A stretch of DNA of 64,000 nt from Vibrio stylophorae (GTDB taxonomy: Bacteria > Pseudomonadota > Gammaproteobacteria > Enterobacterales > Vibrionaceae), in assembly GCF_921293875.1 (NCBI RefSeq), contig NZ_CAKLDI010000001.1, positions 1,332,475-1,396,474 on the forward strand. The letters run 5' to 3'. The position numbers and the translations under genes were made by a program. Below are positions 33,493-42,229 of the stretch, piece by piece. The notes beneath the pieces are model-generated. The model saw only the letters and a program-made list of their open reading frames with translations. It was not told the origin of the DNA and searched no databases. Every line of letters starts with the position of its first letter. Position 1 is the first letter of the stretch.

Positions 33493-34377
33493 ATGAAACG
33501 CATTGCGTTGTTTCTTCTAACGAACCTTGCTGTGATGCTGGTTTTTGGTGTTGTTTTAAGCATCATCTACTCAGTCACAGGTATTCCACGCCAAAGTATG
33601 ACAGGGCTTTTGATTTTGTCGGCAGTCTTTGGTTTTGGTGGCTCTTTGGTCTCTTTGATGATGTCAAAGTGGATGGCAATGCGTTCAGTTGGTGCTCAAG
33701 TTATTGAAAACCCACGCAACGAAACTGAGCGTTGGGTGAAAGATACAGTTGAACGCCTTGCGCGTGATGCCAACATTGGTCTGCCAACCGTAGCCATTTA
33801 CCCATCCAATGATGTCAATGCTTTTGCGACAGGTGCAAAGCGCGATGACGCCTTGGTTGCCGTGTCAGCAGGCCTACTAAACAGCATGACACGTGATGAA
33901 GCAGAGGCGGTGCTTGCACATGAAGTGAGCCACATCGCCAATGGTGATATGGTGACGCTTACGCTAATTCAAGGTGTGGTGAATACCTTTGTTATATTCT
34001 TTGCGCGTTTGATTGCCAATGTTGTCAGTGGCTTTATGAATAGCGATGAAGAAGGCGAGGGCGGTGGCAGCTTTATGACGTACTTTATTGTGTCATCGAT
34101 TCTTGAAGTAGTATTCGGTATTTTGGCAAGCGTGATTGTGATGTGGTTTAGCCGTCAGCGTGAGTTTCGCGCCGATGCTGGCGCTGCCCGCTTGACCGGT
34201 GGTAATCGTAAAATGATTGCGGCGCTAGAGCGTCTAAAATCAGCGCATGAGCCCCAATTGGAAGGGAATATGATGGCCTTTGGTATCAATGGTAAAAAAA
34301 CATTGAGTGAGCTATTTATGACTCACCCACCATTGGATAAGCGTATTGAGGCGCTTCGCCATAATCAGCTTTACTAA
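33493..34377 (+). CDS. htpX: Heat-shock membrane metalloprotease HtpX
   Basis: 294 aa (E. coli 293), M48 zinc protease of the inner membrane degrading misfolded membrane proteins. Two N-terminal spans (1-30 and 38-60), zinc motif HEVSH in [14 protein letters not shown] near 140, two further hydrophobic spans (about 155-180, 195-220), and the third ligand in [12 protein letters not shown] near 225. AAGGATAAAA precedes the ATG. A sigma-32-like promoter is upstream. Follows the biotin operon, a neighbourhood also seen in Vibrio cholerae. Confidence 0.96.
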   Translation: MKRIALFLLTNLAVMLVFGVVLSIIYSVTGIPRQSMTGLLILSAVFGFGGSLVSLMMSKWMAMRSVGAQVIENPRNETERWVKDTVERLARDANIGLPTVAIYPSNDVNAFATGAKRDDALVAVSAGLLNSMTRDEAEAVLAHEVSHIANGDMVTLTLIQGVVNTFVIFFARLIANVVSGFMNSDEEGEGGGSFMTYFIVSSILEVVFGILASVIVMWFSRQREFRADAGAARLTGGNRKMIAALERLKSAHEPQLEGNMMAFGINGKKTLSELFMTHPPLDKRIEALRHNQLY

Positions 34378-34387
34378 GAAAATTGAA

Positions 34388-34420
34388 GTAAAAAGCCCAC
34401 GCTTGCGTGGGCTTTTTATT
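34388..34420 (+). terminator. Intrinsic terminator of htpX
   Basis: Stem AAAAAGCCCACGC / GCGTGGGCTTTTT. Confidence 0.92.
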
Positions 34421-34741
34421 ATTTGTTATTGGCCATATCGCGTCAAATATGTGATCTATGTCAATTAAATGTCAATTTGAAAACGATTACAAAAATCACC
34501 TAACGCTATAAAAATTAAGAGTTATTTGTAGAGTATCTACTGGAGTTATGATTTTGATACAATTAAATTGTACTTGTCAGTGCCTGATGAATCAGTCATG
34601 ATGAGTTCGTCCTTGAGTGACTCCCCCTTTATTGGCTTTCGCCGCCCCAGTTTTATCCTTCTTGAATACCCATTTTGTAACACCGTTTTCCATTGTCGTT
34701 TCAGTTTATTTAGCCTTTTGGTCACTGATGGAGAAACAACC
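34421..34741. other. Intergenic region before the immunity-like pair
   Basis: About 320 bases, AT-rich in the first half. It holds a direct repeat of ATGTCAATT at about 34457-34477, overlapping a weak CRP-like half-site (TGTGA at 34451), and a perfect 15-base palindrome TACAATT-A-AATTGTA at 34558-34572. The open frame leading into 34742 does not look coding. Confidence 0.45.
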
Positions 34742-35416
34742 ATGTTGCAAGCAAACAGCACAATCGCACAACCAATTCACACAGCCTCTGTATGGAAAAC
34801 TGAGAGCAGTTTGACGCAGATTTTGTCTGATATGCAGTTTTTTTCGCGCTTTGCGAATGCACGCAATGCAATTGAAAAAATCAAATTGATTCGCGCGGTA
34901 CCGCTAAATGCATTAGTGGCTTCTGGTTTGCCAATGCTTCATTTAGAAGATGCAGCAATTGATGCGACTTATCTCGCGCAAATGGAACAGCGTTTTGCAA
35001 TGATGCTGCCAGCAAGTTACAAAGAGGTTGTATCTGAAATCGGTTTCATTAGCTTCGGATTGCAACCACTGGTTGAGAGCCATGGTGATATTTACCAAGG
35101 TTTTACTTTGCTCACACCAAGCCTACTGACAAATGTGACAGACTATATGGCAGATTTTGGTTGGCAGCTTGAAGATGAGCTCGATTGTGGTCACCGTGTG
35201 GCTGATTTTGAGCAAGGCACCTTGGCTTTTGCTGCAGGTGAAGAACAAGATGTTTATTTCTTCCTTGCACAAGAAACTGACACAGTGCTTCGTACCTTTG
35301 ATGGTGATGAAATTTGTACCTCATCACAGCTAATGAAATCTGACGACCCATTTACACAACTACTCAATGATAAGCTTGAAGATCTTGTACTGAGCTGGCA
35401 GGACGCAGTGAAGTAA
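34742..35416 (+). CDS. SMI1/KNR4 (SUKH)-like protein, possible immunity protein
   Basis: 224 aa from an ATG with GGAG upstream; the longer in-frame extension has no ribosome binding site. Acidic and soluble. Residues about 75-110, MEQRFAMMLPASYKEVVSE followed by IGFISFG, resemble the start of a SUKH domain, and the middle and C-terminal parts alternate strands with acidic loops (GEEQDVYFFLAQETDTVLRTFD). SUKH proteins are commonly immunity proteins of polymorphic toxins. No toxin gene is adjacent. The next gene, 29 bases downstream, also looks like an immunity protein. Family call is moderate. Confidence 0.55.
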   Translation: MLQANSTIAQPIHTASVWKTESSLTQILSDMQFFSRFANARNAIEKIKLIRAVPLNALVASGLPMLHLEDAAIDATYLAQMEQRFAMMLPASYKEVVSEIGFISFGLQPLVESHGDIYQGFTLLTPSLLTNVTDYMADFGWQLEDELDCGHRVADFEQGTLAFAAGEEQDVYFFLAQETDTVLRTFDGDEICTSSQLMKSDDPFTQLLNDKLEDLVLSWQDAVK

Positions 35417-35445
35417 TTGCATCGTATCCTTTAATAGGAGCACCT

Positions 35446-35880
35446 ATGGAGTCCGTGCGTTGTGGTGATCTGTTTATCATCCCTTATGATGGTAAAGAGG
35501 CGGTAGCCAAATTGATCTGGCTGTCAGAGCGGATACCTAATTGTATTGGTTTTGTTCTACTCAGCCCTGAACGCCAATTTATGGCCAACACTGAGTTCGG
35601 TGAGGATTATCATCAAATTGAGATGAATGGTGATTTTGTCACTGTGTTATACAGCGATCTTTGTTACTTGCAACAGGGCGATTGGCGAGTTATTGGCCAT
35701 CTGCCGTTGACTGATTTGGATCAACACTTACTGCATCATCTGGTTGATGATGATTTATATGAAGGCGATCAATTTCAAGCGCATATTGCAGTGGATCAGT
35801 TGCATCGATATCCCGCAGTTGAGCCGCAAAATGTGCAGGCACTTGAAAAATGGCTCAGCGAAGCTTTTGAAGGTTTTTAG
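35446..35880 (+). CDS. Imm26-like small acidic protein
   Basis: 144 aa, starts MESVRCGDLFIIPYDGKEA behind TAGGAG. The opening CGDLF-IPYDG and following strands (AKLIWLSERIPNCIGFVLL) resemble Imm26-type immunity proteins (GD-x-F-x-IPL onset). Acidic, no signal peptide. Follows the SUKH-like gene at 29 bases, probably one operon, closed by a terminator at 35911. Function unproven; an immunity or regulatory partner role is inference. Confidence 0.5.
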   Translation: MESVRCGDLFIIPYDGKEAVAKLIWLSERIPNCIGFVLLSPERQFMANTEFGEDYHQIEMNGDFVTVLYSDLCYLQQGDWRVIGHLPLTDLDQHLLHHLVDDDLYEGDQFQAHIAVDQLHRYPAVEPQNVQALEKWLSEAFEGF

Positions 35881-35908
35881 CCAAATTTGACATGATCACT
35901 ATCAGACA

Positions 35909-35933
35909 CAGAGCCGCTTTAGCGGCTTTTGTC
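35909..35933 (+). terminator. Intrinsic terminator of the immunity-like pair
   Basis: Stem AGCCGC / GCGGCT with loop TTTA, then TTTTGTCTT. Confidence 0.75.
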
Positions 35934-36040
35934 TTATCTGGCGGATAGAAATGGATCGCACCGCTTGATTTACTTGAATGTGTGATAAGATTGCGGCAAT
36001 ACCAGCCGTGAGGGCTGTAACCTGATTGAGTTTTTAAGTG

Positions 36041-39000
36041 ATGTCTGACTCTCCAGCAAAAGAACATATTCAAAAAGCGATGAAACGACTCTCCGAGTGT
36101 ATGCTCAAGGACCGATTCATTCTGCGTCGCCGCCTTCAAGGGGCACAAAAAATTGCCAAAGCCAGCGCTCGAAGCGCAGTGGTTTCTGAAATCGAACAGT
36201 TGATTGATGCTTCTTGTTCGCGCGCTGCGGCGCGAAAAAATGCGCCCCATCATTTGGATTACCCTGAACTATTACCTGTCAGTCAAAAGCGCGAGGAGAT
36301 CGTGCGCGCCATTCGTGACCATCAAGTGGTGATTATTGCGGGTGAAACTGGCTCAGGTAAAACCACGCAGCTGCCGAAAATGTGCCTTGAAGCTGGGCGC
36401 GGTGTATTTGGTACCATTGCACACACCCAGCCGCGTCGTTTAGCTGCGCGCTCAGTGGCCACACGGATTGCAGAAGAGATGCGTTGTGAGCTTGGCAGTC
36501 AAGTGGGCTTTAAAGTGCGCTTTAGCGATCAAGTTTCAGAGCAAAGCCAAATTAAGCTGATGACCGACGGTATTTTGCTTGCTGAAATTCAGTCAGATCG
36601 CTATCTCAACCAATATGACACCATTATTATCGATGAAGCGCATGAGCGCAGTTTGAACATCGATTTCATTATGGGTTATTTACGTGAGATTTTGCCTAAA
36701 CGCCCTGATCTGAAAGTTATTATCACTTCGGCAACCATTGATACGGAGCGTTTTTCGAAACACTTTTTTGGCGCCCCGATTATCGAAGTATCTGGTCGCA
36801 CCTATCCTGTTGAAGTGCGTTATCGGCCTTTTGAGTCAAAAGGCGATCGCGATGAGTTAGAGGCCATTTTTGAAGCGGTCGATGAACTCTGCGATGAAGG
36901 GCTTGGTGACATTCTGATCTTTATGAATGGCGAGCGTGAAATTCGCGATACGGCCCATGCGCTCAATAAACGTAATTTACGTGATACCGAAATTTTGCCG
37001 CTTTATGCGCGCTTATCTGCCAGTGAGCAAAATCGCGTCTTTAGTTCGCATTCTGGTCGCCGTATTGTGCTGTCCACCAACGTGGCGGAAACCTCATTAA
37101 CTGTCCCTGGTATTCGTTATGTGATTGATCCAGGTACCGCTCGCATTAGTCGTTATAGCTATCGCACCAAGGTGCAGCGTCTGCCAATTGAGCCTGTATC
37201 ACAAGCCAGTGCCAATCAGCGTAAGGGCCGCTGTGGCCGTGTTGCTGAAGGTATCTGTATTCGTCTTTATAGCGAAGAGGATTTTCTTGGCCGTCCGGAA
37301 TTTACCGATCCAGAAATCCTGCGTACCAACCTAGCATCGGTTATTTTGCAAATGACCGCTATTGGTCTGGGCGATATTCAAGCTTTCCCATTTGTGGAAG
37401 CGCCCGATAGCCGCAATATTCAAGATGGTGTGCGTCTGCTTGAAGAGCTAGGCGCGCTGAAAGCGCCACAAAAAGAGCGTCAAAATCAGCGTGCGCTGAC
37501 CAAACTGGGTGAGCAGCTTTCGCGTTTACCGATTGATCCACGCTTGGGTCGTATGGTGCTTGAAGCCCATAAATTGGGCTGTTTAAATGAGCTGATGATT
37601 ATTACAGCGGGCCTGTCGATTCAAGATCCTCGAGAGCGCCCAAGCGACAAGCAGCAAGCAGCGGATGAAAAGCATCGCCGTTTTGAGGACAAAGAGTCTG
37701 ATTTTCTTGCCTTTGTGAACCTATGGGATCACATCAAAACGCAGCAGCATGAGTTATCGAGCAACCAGTTCAGAAAGCAGTGTCAAAAAGAGTACCTCAA
37801 CTATTTACGTATTCGTGAATGGCAGGATATTCATTATCAATTGGCACTGGTGGTTAAAGAGCTTGGCTTTAAACGCAATCAAGAGCCGGCAAATTTTCAA
37901 GCAGTGCATACCGCATTGCTCTCGGGCTTGCTGTCACACATCGGTATTAAAGATGTAGAAAAACACGAATATTTTGGCGCGCGTAATGCTCGTTTTTCTA
38001 TTTTTCCAAGTTCAGGCTTGTTTAAAAAACAGCCGAAATGGGTGATGGCTGCCGAACTGGTTGAAACTTCCAAACTGTGGGCGCGCGGCGTTGCGAAAAT
38101 TCAACCTGAATGGATTGAGCCGTTAGCGGCGCATCTTCTTAAATACAGCTATAGCGAGCCGCACTGGGAAAAACAGCGCGCAGCTGTGGCCGCCTTTGAA
38201 AGAGTGACGCTTTACGGTTTGCCCGTGGTGGCTAAGCGTAAGGTGGTGTATAGCCAAATTGATCCTGCGCTTTGTCGCGAACTCTTTATACGCAGCGCGT
38301 TGGTTGAAGGGGACTGGGAAACCAAGCACGCCTTTTTCAAAAATAACCGCCGTTTACTGGCCGAAGTGGAAGATCTGGAACACAAATCGCGCCGTCGCGA
38401 TATTGTGGTTGACGATGAAACCCTATTTGCCTTTTATGATGCGCGTATTCCCCATGATGTAGTTTCCGGTAAGCATTTTGATAGCTGGTGGAAAAAAGCG
38501 CAAAAAGATGAGCCAGAACTGCTGAATTTTGAGCGCGACATGCTGCTGAAAGGGGATGCTAGCCATATTACAGAGTTAGATTACCCGAATTTTTGGCACC
38601 AAAATGGTTTGAAACTCAAACTGAGTTATCAGTTTGAGCCAGGTGAAGATCATGATGGGGTGACCGTGCATTTGCCGCTGCCGATTCTGAACCAAGTTGA
38701 GCCTGTTGGCTTTGATTGGCAAATTCCGGGATTACGTCAAGAATTGGTGATTGCACTGATTAAATCGCTACCGAAGCAGTTACGACGTAACTTTGTGCCA
38801 GCGCCAAACTACGCCTCGGCATTCTTGGCGCGCGCCAATCCAGAGCAGGGGCCTTTACTGGACTGCTTAGAGAAAGAGCTCAAGCGCATGACAGGTACCA
38901 CGATTTTACGTGAAGATTGGCAATTAACGCAGATCCCTGACCATCTGAAGATTACCTACCGCGCTGTGGACCATCGCAATCGAAAACTTAAAGAACATTA

Positions 39001-39937
39001 CGATCTGCATGAGCTTAAACTCTCTTTGCAAGAGAAAGTCAAAGAGACCTTATCGCAAGTAGCTGATGACGATATTGAGCAGCAAGGGTTGCGCACTTGG
39101 AGTTTTGGCGAGTTGCCATTGCAATATACACAAAAGCGCGGTGGTTATGAGGTTAAAGCCTACCCAGCTTTGGTGGATCAAAAAGACAGCGTTGCTATTA
39201 GCTTGTTTGATAACGAGTATGAGCAGCAGCAAGCGATGCAGCAGGGCTTGCGCCGTTTGGTGTTGCTTAATGTGCCATCGCCCATCAAATACCTACATGA
39301 CAACTTGCCGAATAAATCCAAGTTAGGTCTCTATTTTAACCCCTATGGTCGCGTGCTCGATTTGATTGATGATTGCATCAACTGCGCCATTGATACCTTA
39401 ATCGCCAAACATGGTGGGGTGGTATGGCAAGGTGATGCTTTTGAGCGCTTAAAAGAAACCATTCGTGGTGAGCTTGGTGATACTGTGGTGGAAATTGCAG
39501 AGCGCGTTGAGCAGATCCTAACGCTGTCGTTTCAAATCGGTAAAAAACTCAAAGGACGCGTGGATTTAACCACGGCTTTTGCGATGTCAGATGTCAAAGC
39601 GCAGCTCGATGGTTTGATCTATAAAGGCTTTGTCACCGCGACAGGTGATACGCGTTTGGTTGATTTGATTCGTTATCTAAAAGCCATTGAGCGTCGCCTT
39701 GAAAAACTACCGATTGATCCGAATCGTGATCGCGCCCATCTACTTAAGGTAGAGGCAGTGCAAAAATCCTATCAAGAGTTGCTCAATAAGTTACCTAAGG
39801 GGCAGGTGATGCCAAAAGGCGTTCAAGAGATCCGTTGGATGATTGAAGAGCTGCGCGTCAGCTACTTTGCCCAGCAGCTAGGCACGCCATATCCGGTTTC
39901 AGATAAGCGGGTGAAACAGGCGATTGATGCGATTTAA
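36041..39937 (+). CDS. hrpA: ATP-dependent RNA helicase HrpA
   Basis: 1298 aa DEAH-box helicase. Motif I GETGSGKTTQLP near 105, motif II DEAH in IIIDEAHERSLN near 200, motif III SAT in ITSATID, motif V/VI region STNVAETSLTVPGIRYVIDPG and QRKGRCGRVAEG near 390. The long C-terminal HA2/OB and DUF3418 parts are intact. HrpA acts on RNA and rescues stalled/collided ribosomes in enteric bacteria. A GTG lies one codon before the chosen ATG; Shine-Dalgarno weak. Single gene, with terminator at 39951. Confidence 0.96.
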   Translation: MSDSPAKEHIQKAMKRLSECMLKDRFILRRRLQGAQKIAKASARSAVVSEIEQLIDASCSRAAARKNAPHHLDYPELLPVSQKREEIVRAIRDHQVVIIAGETGSGKTTQLPKMCLEAGRGVFGTIAHTQPRRLAARSVATRIAEEMRCELGSQVGFKVRFSDQVSEQSQIKLMTDGILLAEIQSDRYLNQYDTIIIDEAHERSLNIDFIMGYLREILPKRPDLKVIITSATIDTERFSKHFFGAPIIEVSGRTYPVEVRYRPFESKGDRDELEAIFEAVDELCDEGLGDILIFMNGEREIRDTAHALNKRNLRDTEILPLYARLSASEQNRVFSSHSGRRIVLSTNVAETSLTVPGIRYVIDPGTARISRYSYRTKVQRLPIEPVSQASANQRKGRCGRVAEGICIRLYSEEDFLGRPEFTDPEILRTNLASVILQMTAIGLGDIQAFPFVEAPDSRNIQDGVRLLEELGALKAPQKERQNQRALTKLGEQLSRLPIDPRLGRMVLEAHKLGCLNELMIITAGLSIQDPRERPSDKQQAADEKHRRFEDKESDFLAFVNLWDHIKTQQHELSSNQFRKQCQKEYLNYLRIREWQDIHYQLALVVKELGFKRNQEPANFQAVHTALLSGLLSHIGIKDVEKHEYFGARNARFSIFPSSGLFKKQPKWVMAAELVETSKLWARGVAKIQPEWIEPLAAHLLKYSYSEPHWEKQRAAVAAFERVTLYGLPVVAKRKVVYSQIDPALCRELFIRSALVEGDWETKHAFFKNNRRLLAEVEDLEHKSRRRDIVVDDETLFAFYDARIPHDVVSGKHFDSWWKKAQKDEPELLNFERDMLLKGDASHITELDYPNFWHQNGLKLKLSYQFEPGEDHDGVTVHLPLPILNQVEPVGFDWQIPGLRQELVIALIKSLPKQLRRNFVPAPNYASAFLARANPEQGPLLDCLEKELKRMTGTTILREDWQLTQIPDHLKITYRAVDHRNRKLKEHYDLHELKLSLQEKVKETLSQVADDDIEQQGLRTWSFGELPLQYTQKRGGYEVKAYPALVDQKDSVAISLFDNEYEQQQAMQQGLRRLVLLNVPSPIKYLHDNLPNKSKLGLYFNPYGRVLDLIDDCINCAIDTLIAKHGGVVWQGDAFERLKETIRGELGDTVVEIAERVEQILTLSFQIGKKLKGRVDLTTAFAMSDVKAQLDGLIYKGFVTATGDTRLVDLIRYLKAIERRLEKLPIDPNRDRAHLLKVEAVQKSYQELLNKLPKGQVMPKGVQEIRWMIEELRVSYFAQQLGTPYPVSDKRVKQAIDAI

Positions 39938-39949
39938 TCGTCAATAGAA

Positions 39950-39981
39950 TCAAAAAAGATGGCGAAAGCCATCTTTTTTAT
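39950..39981 (+). terminator. Intrinsic terminator of hrpA
   Basis: Stem AAAAAGATGGC / GCCATCTTTTT with loop GAAA. Confidence 0.92.
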
Positions 39982-39998
39982 AAATAACAAAAGGTTAA

Positions 39999-40409
39999 AT
40001 GATGCATTCTCGTCGTTTTCATATCCTAATGCTGGTCGTGATATGTTGCATTGAGCTTTATATTGGCTTGTATGTGCGTGACCAATTTATTCGTCCCTTT
40101 ATTGGCGATCTGCTGATTGTCCCTTTGATGTGTTTTTTCTTTTCTTCACTGTGGCCCAAGCGTTGGCCATTGATTGTGCCATTGATGTGGGCTTTTGCAT
40201 TGAGCGTTGAATTTGCTCAGTATTTTGACCTAGTGCCGCGTTTGGGGCTGTCTCATATCCCCATGGTGAATATTCTCATTGGTCGTGTGTATGACCCTTT
40301 AGATTTATTGGCCTATAGCTTAGGTGCGCTATTGGCTGTTGGTCTTTATGTCGCTCACATGCGCTGGGTTTCGGTTCGGCAAAGGGCTTTATCGACGCTC
40401 TTGAAATAA
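39999..40409 (+). CDS. DUF2809 / VanZ-like small membrane protein
   Basis: 136 aa with four hydrophobic spans (about 7-27, 34-50, 55-74, 100-123). The segment WAFALSVEFAQYFDLVPRLG in the middle and YDPLDLLAYSLGALLAV near the C-terminus are typical of DUF2809, related to VanZ-like proteins. Function unknown; inner membrane. AAGG precedes the ATG. Short gap to the following Nudix gene, possibly co-transcribed. Confidence 0.85.
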   Translation: MMHSRRFHILMLVVICCIELYIGLYVRDQFIRPFIGDLLIVPLMCFFFSSLWPKRWPLIVPLMWAFALSVEFAQYFDLVPRLGLSHIPMVNILIGRVYDPLDLLAYSLGALLAVGLYVAHMRWVSVRQRALSTLLK

Positions 40410-40463
40410 CGAAATAAATCCGTAGACTGCCGGATTTTCGCCTTAATCATACTGAATTGTGTT

Positions 40464-40985
40464 ATGAAATTGCTTCGAACGACCATCCATCCTGATATTA
40501 CCGACTTAGAAACCATGCGTCTTGTCGAGCGTCCCGCAGCGCGCGCTATTGCGCTTGATGGGCAAGATATTTTGCTAATGTATACCGCTCGTTATGATGA
40601 TTATTCCATTCCTGGTGGTGGCTTAGAGCCCAATGAATCGGCGCAAGCAGGGATGATCCGCGAGCTTCAAGAGGAAACGGGCGCACAAAATATTCGTGAT
40701 ATTATGGCTTTTGGTTGCTATGAGGAGTATCGGCCTTGGTATAAAGACGATGCTAATGTCATGCACATGCTGTCCTATTGTTTTACTTGTCGTATTGATC
40801 GTGAGCTTGGTGATACGCAATTTGAAGCGTATGAAATCAAAAATGGGATGGAACCGCGTTGGGTCAACATTCATCAAGCCATTGCCCATAATCATCGCAC
40901 CATGGCCGAGAGCGATAAAAAAGGTTTAAGCATTGAGCGGGAGACATTCTTATTGGAGAGAATTGTCGATCAATTGCTTGGTTAA
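40464..40985 (+). CDS. Nudix hydrolase
   Basis: 173 aa. The Nudix box is complete: GGGLEPNESAQAGMIRELQEETGA reads in two parts as GGGLEPNES and AGMIRELQEETGA (about residues 50-73), fitting G-x5-E-x7-REUxEExGU. Substrate side: an N-terminal strand region (ARAIALDGQDILLMYTARYDD) and C-terminal helices. Members hydrolyse nucleoside diphosphate-linked compounds; the substrate cannot be named. Cytoplasmic. Terminator at 41007. Confidence 0.92.
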   Translation: MKLLRTTIHPDITDLETMRLVERPAARAIALDGQDILLMYTARYDDYSIPGGGLEPNESAQAGMIRELQEETGAQNIRDIMAFGCYEEYRPWYKDDANVMHMLSYCFTCRIDRELGDTQFEAYEIKNGMEPRWVNIHQAIAHNHRTMAESDKKGLSIERETFLLERIVDQLLG

Positions 40986-41005
40986 TACATTCAAAACATG
41001 ATCGA

Positions 41006-41035
41006 AAGGAGCACTGATAAGGTGCTTTTTTTATC
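41006..41035 (+). terminator. Intrinsic terminator of the Nudix gene
   Basis: Stem AGCAC / GTGCT with a 7-base loop followed by seven T residues; short stem but good T-run. Confidence 0.7.
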
Positions 41036-41135
41036 TAAAAAATTGGCTGTTTCACTGAGTGTAGATGCCGAACATTTCAAAGTGTGAAGTTCAATTCATT
41101 GAATTATCAGCTGCTTTCATCTTTTTCTGGATTTG

Positions 41136-41151
41136 TGTGACAATAGTCACT
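41136..41151 (+). promoter_or_regulatory. Putative CRP site upstream of the secreted EEP-family gene
   Basis: TGTGACAATAGTCACT matches TGTGA-N6-TCACA at 9 of 10 fixed positions. It lies about 60 bases before the ATG at 41211; a TGTAAT at 41179-41184 is a possible -10. Confidence 0.55.
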
Positions 41152-41210
41152 GCAAACCTATCCCTATGCATGTTGTAGTGTAATAACAATAAACACAATA
41201 GGAATACCCC

Positions 41211-42071
41211 ATGAAATTGAAAACAGCTTTGCTGCCACTGGCGTTGATTTTTTCTGCAACTGCGATGGCAGGTGGGCATCGTGAACCGTATCAAGCGCAA
41301 TCAAATCTTTTAAATAAAACCTACAGCCAAGAGCAAGCACCAAGCTTGCGTGTCGCTACGTTTAATATGGCGGCGGCGCGTGTTGGCTCAATGGAAGAGA
41401 TCGCCAAAGCGATTAAAGCAATTGATGCTGATGTGATTGCGATTCAAGAGGTTGATGTTTTAACCGGCCGTAGTGGCAAAGTTGATCAGGCGAAACAATT
41501 AGAAAAATTGACTGGGATGCATGTCGCCTTTGGTCGCGCCATTGATTTCGATGGGGGTCAATATGGTCTGGCGATTGCTTCAAAATATCCAATTTTGAAA
41601 ACTGAAGTGAATCTATTGCCTTCTGGTACACGTGAGCAGCGTATTGGCTTTGAAGCACATATTAAAGTGCCTGGTTTTGAAGCGCCGATCACCGTATTTA
41701 ATGCCCATTTAGATACCAAAGAAGATCCAGCGATGCGTATTGATCAAGTACGTGCATTGAATGATGCTGCGATCGATACCCGTGGTATTAAAATTTTGAT
41801 GGGGGATATGAACGATGTGCCTAACTCAGCAACTGTTCAAGAGCTAGGTCGCTATTGGAACAATATTGTCGATAGCGAAGTTGATTTTCGTAGCTGGCCT
41901 GCTGGCAACCCAGAAATCCAAGTGGATTATATTATGACGGGTAAGGCGCAACGCTGGCAGGTTGAGTCGATCACTGTGCCACAGGTAAACGCACCGTATT
42001 CAGATGTGAATTGGCCGGCAGTCACCGATCACTTGCCAATTATCGTTGATATGAAGATGCTTGAGCAGTAA
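41211..42071 (+). CDS. Secreted endonuclease/exonuclease/phosphatase-family protein
   Basis: 286 aa. Signal peptide MKLKTALLPLALIFSATAMA with cleavage before GGHREP. The EEP fold is clear: LRVATFNMAAARVG (45-58), AIQEVDVLTGR near 80 (metal-binding Glu), VFNAHLDTKEDPAMR near 160 (His/Asp), GDMNDVPNS near 195 (Asp/Asn) and VTDHLPIIVDM at the C-terminus (Asp-His). Members cleave DNA, inositol phosphates or sphingomyelin; the exported location favours nutrient scavenging. CRP-like site upstream. AGGAA before the ATG; terminator at 42143. Confidence 0.9.
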   Translation: MKLKTALLPLALIFSATAMAGGHREPYQAQSNLLNKTYSQEQAPSLRVATFNMAAARVGSMEEIAKAIKAIDADVIAIQEVDVLTGRSGKVDQAKQLEKLTGMHVAFGRAIDFDGGQYGLAIASKYPILKTEVNLLPSGTREQRIGFEAHIKVPGFEAPITVFNAHLDTKEDPAMRIDQVRALNDAAIDTRGIKILMGDMNDVPNSATVQELGRYWNNIVDSEVDFRSWPAGNPEIQVDYIMTGKAQRWQVESITVPQVNAPYSDVNWPAVTDHLPIIVDMKMLEQ

Positions 42072-42140
42072 GGCGCAAGCATAAAGGGTCTCAACAATAA
42101 AACTGATTGCGATCACAAAATCTGATACAATCCGCACATC

Positions 42141-42170
42141 GCAAAAGCTGGCACCCCGCCAGCTTTTTTT
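42141..42170 (+). terminator. Intrinsic terminator of the EEP-family gene
   Basis: Stem AAAGCTGGC / GCCAGCTTT followed by T residues. Confidence 0.92.
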
Positions 42171-42229
42171 CGAATTCACAATTTGAGCCTGTCAGCGTTG
42201 GCGGCTTTATGAAGTATTAGGAACTGTTT

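Noticed and set aside
34568-34741. N-terminal extension of the SUKH-like protein
   Set aside because: No Shine-Dalgarno at the upstream ATG, and the extension (Cys/Phe-rich, unlike the rest) does not look coding; the ATG at 34742 has GGAG.
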